From Cristatella mucedo (Eukaryota > Bryozoa > Phylactolaemata > Cristatellidae): 10,000 bases of DNA. This document shows, piece by piece, positions 1 to 6,739 of this stretch. How positions within the stretch are numbered: position 1 is the first letter of the stretch; each line of letters begins with the position of its first letter. The notes under the pieces are model-generated. The model had not been told where the DNA came from. It made no database searches and saw nothing but the letters and a program-made list of their open reading frames with translations. The stretch lies in assembly GCA_009760855.2 (NCBI GenBank), contig WPIO01000119.1, forward strand, positions 165,001-175,000, read 5' to 3'. A program made the translations under genes and the position numbers.

Positions 1-10
1 TGAGAGTTAC

Positions 11-148
11 TGTTTGGCCAGCAAGGTTAAGCACCAGGCCGAACATCCGGCTCTGGGTATTGACCGGCGTGAAGTCTGCGTCCATGTTCGTGAGCAGCCA
101 GCCCTGCGCTCGAGCTGCCGACAGGCCTTCCAGGTTTATCGGGCAGGT
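11..148 (-). CDS. Possible internal exon of an unrecognised gene (left edge)
   Basis: On the minus strand an open frame runs from 148 down to the window edge, read as T-C-P-I-N-L-E-G-L-S and on through W-L-L-T-N-M-D-A-D-F-T-P-V-N. It has no stop and mostly G or C at third codon positions, as in the receptor gene of this window. It starts directly after an AG (plus 149-150) preceded by a long C/T tract, the arrangement of a splice acceptor. A donor-like ACA|GTAACT lies at plus 13 to 5. If used, the exon is 138 nt, exactly 46 codons, with phase 0 at both ends. Otherwise it continues past position 1. I do not recognise the protein, and 46-49 stop-free codons can arise by chance. Coding potential is therefore suggested, not shown. 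The AG is preceded by G, which is less favoured than C or T at acceptors. Confidence 0.35.
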
Positions 149-153
149 CTCGA

Positions 154-189
154 GGGGGGAGGGAGGGAGGGAGGGAGGGAGGGAGGGGG
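154..189. repeat. (GGGA)n microsatellite
   Basis: The plus strand reads as G runs separated by single A bases: six G, then repeated GGGA units, then a final run of five G. The plus strand has well over four runs of at least three G with one-base spacers, the classic pattern for G-quadruplex formation. On the minus strand it is a pure C/T tract ending four bases before the candidate splice acceptor of the left-edge exon, so it could serve as that exon's polypyrimidine tract. Confidence 0.9.
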
Positions 190-465
190 CGTGAGTTCAT
201 GGAGACCGGACCACCTGGCAGCTGGAGCTGAGGTTTCGCTGCTGTGCTCGGTAGCATCTGAGCCGTGCGGCCTGCACCTTACATCTTGCGAATTGGTGAA
301 GACGGTTATTGCAGCAGCTCTGCATGCTGCTGCACATCACGGCAATTGATGGTGGCTGCTGGCTAGACCATGGTAGCCACTCAGGCATTGCCGTGCCAAT
401 TTGGAGACCCTTGGGGTCAGCCGGCGCACTGAGGCCAACCGATCAGCTGAGGCTTGGCTGTCTCC

Positions 466-590
466 GAGGAGGGAGCAGAGGGGAGTGCAGAGAGGAAAAC
501 AGAGAAAAACAGGGGGAGAGCAGGGGGAGGGGAAAGCAAAGGGGAGCAAGGGGAGAGGGGAGCAAGGGGAGAGCGGAGAGGGAGGGGCAG
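466..590. repeat. Purine-rich (GGGGA/GCA) low-complexity tract
   Basis: About 125 bases are almost entirely G and A on the plus strand, with recurring words such as ggggagcaa and gggagag. A tract of this length and strand asymmetry is known to favour triplex (H-DNA) or G-quadruplex structures; that it does so here is inference. It gives long but meaningless Arg/Gly/Glu-rich or Pro/Ser/Leu-rich open frames. Confidence 0.85.
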
Positions 591-626
591 CTTGCGCCAG
601 CGGCAGTCGGGTTATCAGGTAGAGCG

Positions 627-639
627 CCCCCCCCCCCCC
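627..639. repeat. C13 homopolymer
   Basis: Thirteen consecutive C bases on the plus strand. Such a run is prone to length errors in replication and in sequencing, so the exact length should be treated with caution. Confidence 0.9.
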
Positions 640-1028
640 GTCCGCCTGCTGCTGCCAAGGCGGACTCAGCAGCTGCGATTGACTACCCTCTGCTGGTCTG
701 CTCCTGTAGTGTGTAGTGTTGCAGCCGATCGCCACCTTGCTAAGCGCCTGGCTGCCGTCCCTATGCACACTGTTGTACCATATACTGCGAGTTATGTTTG
801 CCCCTCACTGCACCCTGGGTTGAGAGGAGGTCTGGCTGTGGCTGCTCGGTACCCAGTTTGGCATGGATAGATCTACCTTCCCTCCTCACCCTACCACCAT
901 CTGGCTGGCCCGGTTAGAGCAAATGCAGAAAAAGCTCGGCCATGCAGATGATGCATTCTGGAGCTGTTCTAGTCCATCGAAGAGTAACCAGCTTGTGGCT
1001 CGCCAGAGAGCAGCAGCTGCGTGGGCCG

Positions 1029-1054
1029 CTCTCTCTCTCTCTCTCTCTCCCCCC
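1029..1054. repeat. (CT)10 repeat followed by C6
   Basis: Ten CT units at 1029-1048 run into six C bases, followed by ctggaggcagctgctgcag. On the plus strand this is a polypyrimidine tract followed by a CAG, so it superficially resembles a splice acceptor, but no persuasive coding frame follows. Confidence 0.9.
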
Positions 1055-1267
1055 TGGAGGCAGCTGCTGCAGCCACGTTTCCTTGCCTGCTCCCACCGGG
1101 ACTACCCAATGATAGGCTCCAGGGCAGTGCGCCTTGTGACTGTCTGTCAAGGGCATGCATGTACCCGTGTCCAGTAATGCCAGAGCCGTGTGTGGCTGAA
1201 CCGTTGGATAGCACATAACAGCAGTGGTAGCAGCAGGAGTAGCACATGTGCGCCATACTCTGAGGTC

Positions 1268-1290
1268 GGTGCAGCCAGCTTGGCTGCACC
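1268..1290. repeat. Perfect inverted repeat, 10-bp stem with 3-nt loop
   Basis: The arms ggtgcagcca (1268-1277) and tggctgcacc (1281-1290) are exact reverse complements around the loop gct. The flanking bases do not extend the stem. There is no T run after it and no neighbouring gene that would explain it. The function is unknown and it may be chance in a CAG/CTG-rich region. Confidence 0.8.
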
Positions 1291-2226
1291 TTGAAATGCA
1301 CCTAGCTAGCTGTGCCGACCTACAGCCGTGTGCTGCTGCCGTTCTAAGTGGCATCCCCCTGAACTGCATGCTCGATGTTCGCCTCTGCCGCCTCTGCCGC
1401 TGCTGTGGAGCGTCTGTCTGCCTTGCTCTCCTCAGCTGCCTTGACTGTTTGCAGCTGAAGGCATCCGGACCACAGGCAGGCAGCTAGCAATTATTCGGCT
1501 CCCCGAAGCCCATCCAGCTCTCCATTCAGCTGCTGACCCGCTTGCTTAGCAAACAGGTCCAGATCTGGTCAGCATGCATTCTCACCTTCTCAGGAACTAA
1601 CACTAGCTAATGACACTGGCTGCTCGCCCGGAGTAATGACAAACAGCCCAGCCGAGGAGACAGCCACAATGGCAAACTCAGCCAGTACTGTCTCGGGCCC
1701 CTTGAATGGCTGTTTATGCTGAGTACTCGCTTAGAATGCTTAATGCCGGGCCTCTCAATGTGGCTCCGGACTCGGTTTTGTTTGCCACTGTTGGTGCCCT
1801 CGGGGTGCTTGTGTGCATCTTCTTGCCGACATGGCTATTACCTACCGGCAGTGAGCAGCAGTCGTCCAGGGCCTTTGCTGGGATTACACGGGTCCGGTAA
1901 ACGAGATATGTTTGCATGTAGACTCGGCACGTTCAAAATAGCAGGTGCAGTGCAAGTGCACGGGTGTGCACGCTTGAGCACACATGCAGGCAGATACTAC
2001 TGCTCGAAGCAGCAGCAGCATCTGCAGTCCGGTCAACAGCTCATTGAGAGCTATCAGCCTGGCTGGGCGTGGCATGCTAAAGAGTCACAATTGTAGCCGC
2101 TGGTATAGCTCTGGATCTGCTGCACCTTTTTAGGAAATGTCAGCTCGTTTCTAGCCGTGTTAAGAAAATCTCTCAATCGCCACGGTCATTGTCGTTTTTC
2201 TCCCGGACGCCTCCAGCCTAGGCTCG

Positions 2227-2290
2227 TCTGCTGCTTTTGGACAGCCGCTGAGGCGCACACTAAACCTGCAGGTCGCTGGTTCGAGTCCAG
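2227..2290 (+). repeat. tRNA-like sequence with intact B-box; SINE head or tRNA pseudogene
   Basis: The word ggttcgagtcc at 2278-2288 matches the RNA polymerase III B-box consensus GGTTCGANTCC exactly. It sits in a T-arm-like hairpin (gctgg / ccagt, one G-T wobble) after aggtc, which resembles a tRNA variable loop. Upstream, gaggcgcacactaaacctgc resembles a D-arm/anticodon-arm segment. The A-box region around 2236-2250 fits poorly, the anticodon stem does not pair well and no acceptor stem forms. It is therefore not a working tRNA. It is best read as a decayed tRNA-derived SINE or tRNA pseudogene. A chance B-box remains possible. Confidence 0.35.
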
Positions 2291-2341
2291 TTCTCTATTG
2301 CCCGCAGCATCCGTACCAAACGCCACTTTTCAAACGAGGCT

Positions 2342-2390
2342 GCTAATTTCAGATGCCCTCCCTCGCTGTTTTGACTTTTTCTCCGCTCAG
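2342..2390 (+). promoter_or_regulatory. Candidate splice acceptor upstream of the receptor exon
   Basis: The sequence gctaat (2342-2347), a branch-point-like word, is followed by a T/C-rich tract (ctcgctgttttgacttttt) and ctccgctcag ending at 2390. By eye this is the best acceptor in the region. However, the receptor reading frame cannot reach it, because it meets TAA at 2408-2410. An exon starting at 2391 would need another frame plus a further splice or frameshift, or would be 5' UTR. It is listed because it bears on where the gene begins. Confidence 0.35.
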
Positions 2391-2551
2391 CGCCCTCGCC
2401 GCCATCTTAAGATCTGCCGCTGGCATCTCGAAGCGAGTGCAACCGGTCGGAGCTGCGGACCGAGCTCACTCCGGGCCGGAGAGCGCCGGCGGGCAGCACT
2501 TGCTGCGAGGCTTCGGCACTCTCTCTGCGCTCCGCTGCCGTGCGGCGCCGA

Positions 2552-2585
2552 CTGACCGCTCATGGCTGCGGCATTGTTGCTGTAG
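2552..2585 (+). promoter_or_regulatory. Probable splice acceptor of the LRR-Ig exon
   Basis: A branch-point-like ctgac (2552-2556) lies about 30 bases before gcattgttgctgtag, whose AG is at 2584-2585. The conserved LRR sequence begins immediately after (L-R-K-L-T-W-L-D-L-S), while upstream in-frame sequence shows no LRR pattern. A phase 1 junction completing a Glu, Lys or Gln codon is implied. A tandem AG two bases further (2586-2587) would give a phase 0 start at Leu. The polypyrimidine tract is weak, so coding may instead continue upstream; the frame is open back to 2411. Confidence 0.5.
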
Positions 2586-4060
2586 AGCTTCGCAAGCTGA
2601 CCTGGCTCGACTTGTCGGACAACAACATCGGCGAGATCGAGCCGTACGCCTTTGCGTCCGTCACCGTCGGCCACCTGTTCCTGAGCAAGAACCCGCGGCT
2701 GTCGCTCGTCGGCAAGTCGTTCGACGGCCTCAACACGACCGGCCTGTACCTCAGCCAGTGCGGCGGCCTGCGCGACACGCTCACCGCCGAGGTGCTGCGG
2801 CCGCTGCAGCGCTGTCTGCGCACGCTCTGGCTGGACGGCAACGGCATCCGCACGCTCGACGGTAGCCTCGCCGAGCCGCTGTTCGCCCTGGACACGCTGC
2901 GACTCGCCGACAATCCGCTCGACTGCGACTGTCGTCTGCTGTGGCTCCGGCAGAGCGCCCGCTTTGCCACGACGGTCGGCTCGGGCGAGGCCAACACGCA
3001 GCCGCTCTGCGCCTCGCCACAGTGGCTCGCCGGGCGGCAGCTGGCCGGCGTCGGCGCGGCCGAGCTGCGCTGCCTGCCCGGCAGCCTCGAGATGTCGTTG
3101 GCCGTGCTGGGCGACGGCCGTGCTGTCGCCCTGTGCAGCACGAGCGTCGCCCCGTCGGCGACTCACTCGCTGGCCTTCAGCCGGCGAAGCGACGACGGGC
3201 GTGAAGAAGTCGTGTTCGGCCGTATGGCCGACGCCTCGGAGGCGGCAGCCGGCCGAGTTGTGGCCACATTGAGTGTCCAGCAAGCGGCCGGCTTGTACAG
3301 GTGCACGTCGAGGGGTGGCAACAGCAACGTGTCGGTGGTTTTTAATTTCTCTTATCCGGCTCGGGCGCTGCAGCAGCAGCAACAGCTGTTGCCGCAGCAG
3401 CAGTCGTCGGGTGGAGCCATTTTGGATGCTAGCGTTCAGGCGCCTTCGGGCACTGCACTGCCTCTGCAACCAACTCCGTCGCACCAGCAGCAGCAGCTGG
3501 GGGCGGCAGCCACTCTCTGCCCCGTCGGCACTTCTCCTCCGGACCTTGGTCGTGTCTGGGGCAGTGGCGCCGAGTCCACTGCGGGCCCAACGACCGATGC
3601 CGGGCCTATTGCAGCCAGCACGGGTGATCCTTTTATGACCAAGTATTTCACGCTAGTCGATCTGCTGGGCACCGCTTTCGGAACGTTTGCCGCCACGCTG
3701 GTCGCCTGCGTCTTGGTGATGCACTTCTGCGTGTATCGGGTGCGGCAGGCGTCGACAGGGTACGAGGCATCGTCGGCGCTGTCGAGCGACTACGGTGCCG
3801 GAAGTATGAAGAGCTACCATCCGCCGCCTGCCAGCAGGACGATGCCCACGTCGACATCATCTGCTGCGCCGTCGCTCGGGATGTCGTGCGACCGAAGGCT
3901 GCTGCCGCCGCCGCCACCGCCGCTAATGTACAAGCACCAGAACCCGGTTTTCGATGAGAACCATTACATGACCACAAACTTGGAGGAGATGGAGTTCCTC
4001 AACGGCTGCCAGCACCCGCCGTGCGTGGCCTGCCAGCAGAGCATGCTGCATCAGACCTGA
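2586..4060 (+). CDS. LRR/Ig-domain type I transmembrane receptor, 3' coding exon (5' partial)
   Basis: This terminal exon encodes about 491 residues, counting from the Glu codon at 2585. Residues 1-110 hold about four leucine-rich repeats (first L-T-W-L-D-L-S-D-N-N-I). Residues 110-163 form an LRRCT cap with its four cysteines (C114, C116, C142, C163) and the N-P-L-D-C-D-C signature. Residues 165-255 resemble an Ig domain: C184 and C240 in Y-R-C, but the usual core Trp is replaced, probably by F198. NxS/T sequons lie at N50, N248 and N254. A Gln-, Pro-, Ser- and Thr-rich stalk (about 258-350) precedes a membrane helix (about 357-386) and an R-V-R stop-transfer. The tail of about 100 residues has L-P-P-P-P-P-P-L and N-P-V-F. 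The order LRR-LRRCT-Ig-TM is that of Kekkon, LRRC24, AMIGO and NGL type neuronal adhesion or signalling receptors; which one cannot be said. Signal peptide, LRRNT and first LRRs are missing and must lie in upstream exons. The stop is TGA. Confidence 0.88.
3371..3403 (+). repeat. CAG-rich tract encoding polyglutamine in the stalk
   Basis: Mixed CAG/CAA codons encode five Gln (3371-3385), then Leu-Leu-Pro, then three Gln (3395-3403). It lies just outside the Ig-like domain, in the extracellular stalk. A second run of four Gln follows at 3485-3496. Length variation between individuals would be in frame. Confidence 0.85.
3905..3922 (+). repeat. CCG/CCA tract encoding six prolines in the cytoplasmic tail
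   Basis: Six consecutive Pro codons preceded by Leu-Leu and followed by Leu-Met-Tyr. Leu-Pro-Pro-Pro-Pro matches the general form of EVH1 (Ena/VASP) ligands, and polyproline also fits SH3 or WW ligands. The binding partner is inference. The N-P-V-F motif lies a few residues downstream. Confidence 0.8.
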
Positions 4061-4224
4061 GCGTGCCCTTGAGAGGCAGCGGGCCGGCTGGCCGGTGCGG
4101 CGGCGGCCTGCGGGGCGCAGCTCGCCGCAGATGGTATGAGATTACGCAAGGGGCCACCGGCAAACTCACTTTTGCTACTAGCGGTTTCTTAAGGTGGCCG
4201 CTGGCCGACGAGTCGGCCGCAAAC

Positions 4225-4230
4225 AATAAA
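4225..4230 (+). promoter_or_regulatory. Possible proximal poly(A) signal AATAAA
   Basis: A canonical hexamer lies 165 bases after the receptor stop codon, in acaataaacagc. The downstream sequence is not strikingly GT-rich, so it looks weaker than the distal signal at 4559. Confidence 0.4.
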
Positions 4231-4558
4231 CAGCAGGACAGAGCGACCGGGCAGTTCCCGCTATGCGCCCGGCCGCTCGTTTGAGGCAGCTGTTGTTGCT
4301 GTCGCCCGAAAGCCGTGGCAGCATGGATCGCGAATGACGTGTGCCCCGAGTCACCCTGCCGTGCAGCAGCAGCAGCAGCTGGGCTGCATTCTCTCAGCGG
4401 AGCTGTATGATATTCACGCAGCTCTGCACCGGCAGCCCACTGCAGCATATTTACAGCTGAGCCGCCTGTCACACCGGTCTCTCCATTGCTCGGCCGTCGG
4501 CTGCAAGAAGCCGACGTGGCGCTCAGCAGATTTTTGTATGTAGATCCCATTTCTAAAT

Positions 4559-4564
4559 AATAAA
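4559..4564 (+). promoter_or_regulatory. Probable distal poly(A) signal AATAAA
   Basis: The hexamer sits in taaataataaaaacgg, followed after about 20-50 bases by GT/T-rich sequence (ggtgtcacgtgtgcgtttt at about 4601-4619), the usual downstream element. This is the best candidate 3' end of the receptor transcript, giving a 3' UTR of roughly 500 bases. Confidence 0.6.
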
Positions 4565-5544
4565 AACGGTGTTCGTCTACCTGCCGTCCCCATCATCGGT
4601 CGGTGTCACGTGTGCGTTTTCGATGTCGACAATGCCTACAGCAAATCGTCTCATTGATGTGTGTTTCTGACGTTTGCTGTTTGTCGTGCACATGCTGCAC
4701 ACGTGTGTGCGCACGTTGCTTCAGCGTTGCGACGAAGGTCGCCGAGCGGCTTTGCTCCACCTGTCCTCATGTCTCGCCGACCGTCCATAGTGTGGTCTAG
4801 GGGGTGTCACCTGCCCCGAGCAGTCAGCTCCCAAATACATCAAATCAATGCCGATGTACTACGTGCCAATGTTCCACGATGCATGACTCAGCTAGAAAGA
4901 CTTGGCACTTTGTTTAAGGCGGTTTTTTGATTTTCTGGTCGAACCCAAAACCTGCCCTACTTGGCGCTATTGTCACGAAGATGGCTGCCAGTCCACATTC
5001 CGGGCTGCCTGAGCAGCCGCCCTGCAAATTCAAATTGCCTATGCGCTGCACTAGCGATTCGCAATGTTGTACGTGCACACTAAATGAGACCCACCGAGCA
5101 CGAGGTTGGCAATGCGATCAGAGAGTCTGACAGAAGAAATTTCCAACGTACTTGCACGACATTTTTTGCCTAGCCTGTAGACAAGTCAGCCGGTGGCTGT
5201 CAGCTCAGTCGACTCACGCGAGCACTGGCCGTCAAATTTCAGTGCCGACGGCTGACCGATGGGCTACCGGGAGGCATCACAGCTTCTCTTCCTTTCACCC
5301 AGTTTCACGGCTCTTCACTGAAAAGCCGAGCAGCTGGCAGGAGCTGCAATCAAACTGCCTGCACCCTCTTATCATATAGTCAGGGCTTGCTGCCATGCAG
5401 TGAGAACTGTCAGAGCAGAGCATATTGATCGCAGGCAGGGACAGCCTTGGCCTTGGGACAGGCGAAGGGATCCTAATTGGGATGTGGGCAGCTGTGTCGA
5501 GGAAGCTCCTTGGCCACCAGAGCCGAAAACAAGTGCCCTGGGCT

Positions 5545-5576
5545 GGGGGGGGGGGCCTTGGGGGGCTAGGGTGGGT
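5545..5576 (+). repeat. G-run cluster, potential G-quadruplex
   Basis: G11 (5545-5555), then cctt, G6 (5560-5565), cta, GGG, t, GGG on the plus strand. Four or more runs of at least three G with loops of one to four bases meet the standard G-quadruplex pattern. More GGG runs follow at about 5579-5583. No adjacent promoter or gene is evident. Confidence 0.8.
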
Positions 5577-5897
5577 CGGTGGGTAAAACAGCAGCAGCCG
5601 CAGCAGCCGTGATTCAGCCTGCCGTGCTGGCTCCGAGCTTTAATTCGGTCCTTTGTTCACTTCATCGGCCAGGCTATGTATGCACTCCTGCAGAGCCCCG
5701 GAAGGCAAGTCTGGGATGAACAGGGGGCAAATCATCGGTGATGAGCAGCTGCCTGGGTCCCCCCTGCTCCCTCCAGCTGTGATCCCACCCTGCCCTGGGG
5801 CAGCTCTCGATGCACTTGTCAGTCAGCGGCGATAGTTTGGTCAGAGCAAGGTCGGTGCTCGGGCCTTCGCCTGTCTTCACTGTCTCGATGACGCCGA

Positions 5898-5920
5898 CAG
5901 CAGCAGCACAGCAGCAGCAG
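5898..5920. repeat. Interrupted (CAG)n repeat
   Basis: About three CAG units, a CA interruption and four more units. There is no coding context. It is one of several CAG tracts scattered through the window (4364-4378, 5589-5608). Confidence 0.85.
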
Positions 5921-6190
5921 GACAGCTAATGGCAAGCCCATGCCTGCCACAGGCACCCACAGCACGGTTGACTGAAGCACTGACTGCTGCAGGCCGAGCC
6001 AGCTGGCATTTGCTGGTGCGCCCAGAAACGTCGCACACCAATGCCTATGCTTTGCTACTTGGGAAATTGAGCATTTCCATGCGAATTCGCATGTACGAAC
6101 AGGATTTTCCACCAGGTGCCAGTTCTGTACGATTTGCGCACACAGCTGCTACATCGAACTATCGAGTTTGCTGCTCAGCTTTCGATTAAG

Positions 6191-6440
6191 TAGGCTCTCC
6201 TCTCACTCTCTTTCTTTCTCACAGTTCTCTCAGGTCTTTGAACAGGTCAGTTTGTTGCCTCTGCCTTCACCAGCCTGTCTCGGTCTCTCTCCATGACTGG
6301 CTCTCAGCGGACGGCTCAGTGTTGCTCGCCCTGTCCTCCTCCCACTCTCTGTCTCTCTCGTTCCTGTGTTAGTTAGCTGCCCTCCCCTCCACTCCCCTCC
6401 AACCTACAAGCTTCTCTCGCACTCGGTCTCTCAAAGGATT
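6191..6440. repeat. Pyrimidine-rich, CTCT-dense low-complexity stretch
   Basis: Imperfect ctctc, tttctttctc and cccctccactcccctcc words dominate the plus strand. It separates the GC-rich left part of the window from the retrotransposon remains. It resembles the CT-rich sequence at the right end (9827-10000) in composition, but I see no long exact match. Confidence 0.65.
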
Positions 6441-6739
6441 AGAGCTTGGTTCACAATATATCTCAGCGATTTGAGTCAGAAGAGCTGATAGATGGCCTCG
6501 CTTCTACGATACCTAGCCTGGCTGGGGAGCCACTCTGCTAGGTAATGACAGTATAGCGCCATCAGATAACTGAATCTCTCTCCAGGCAATTTACAGATGC
6601 TGCATATAAAACATTATCAAATATTTGGTTGTAACATCCACAAGCAGCATGCATAGTGTAAGCAGGTACATCCAGACACAAAGGTCGAATCACAAAGACC
6701 CAACACATTCTATAACACAAGGGTGCATTTTAATCTTCT

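Larger units (their letters stand above)
190..2226. other. Stretch without a recognisable gene
   Basis: I see no protein family in any frame here. Open frames such as those over 337-768 and 914-1369 translate to low-complexity or unpatterned sequence and largely reflect purine or CT repeats. The stretch is rich in CAG/CTG and CAGCTG words. It may be intergenic, or intronic to the receptor gene (whose 5' exons must lie to the left) or to the minus-strand left-edge exon (whose upstream exons must lie to the right). Distinct repeats inside it are listed separately. Confidence 0.6.
4061..4600 (+). other. Likely 3' UTR of the receptor gene
   Basis: The stretch from the TGA to just past the distal AATAAA has no convincing frame on either strand and contains a pure (CAG)5 run at 4364-4378. 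It is inferred to be the 3' UTR from the position of the poly(A) signals. The real cleavage site cannot be seen. Confidence 0.5.
4620..6190. other. Intergenic stretch without a recognisable gene
   Basis: Frames are short and unpatterned on both strands. It holds (CAG)-rich tracts at 5589-5608 and 5898-5920 and a G-run cluster at 5545-5576. I see no transposon protein, RNA gene or exon with coding-like composition. Confidence 0.55.

Noticed and set aside
311-333. Inverted repeat gcagcagc / gctgctgc with a 7-base loop
   Set aside because: Only 8 bp and made of CAG/CTG words, which are common throughout this window.
337-768. Minus-strand Pro/Ser/Leu-rich open frame
   Set aside because: It is the translation of the purine-rich tract and C13 run; low complexity with no recognisable fold.
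914-1369. Minus-strand open frame of about 150 codons
   Set aside because: It passes through the CT repeat as Arg-Glu alternation and shows no family pattern or coding-like composition.
2227-2290. Functional tRNA gene
   Set aside because: Only the T-arm and B-box are good; the acceptor stem and anticodon stem do not form.
2562-2585. Mini-ORF M-A-A-A-L-L-L-stop just before the LRR exon
   Set aside because: It is only seven codons, in a different frame from the LRRs, and its TAG is the proposed splice acceptor. No support for it being translated.
2353-2865. Plus-strand frame starting M-P-S-L-A-V-L-T-F-S, resembling a signal peptide
   Set aside because: Its hydrophobic start overlaps the T/C-rich tract of a splice-acceptor-like site, and the frame runs out of register through the LRRs as Arg/Ala-rich sequence, so it is a shadow.
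2387-3484. Long minus-strand open frame opposite the receptor exon
   Set aside because: It is Arg/Gln/Ala-rich with no domain pattern and lies exactly antisense to the LRR-Ig frame; high GC in the coding strand produces stop-poor shadows.
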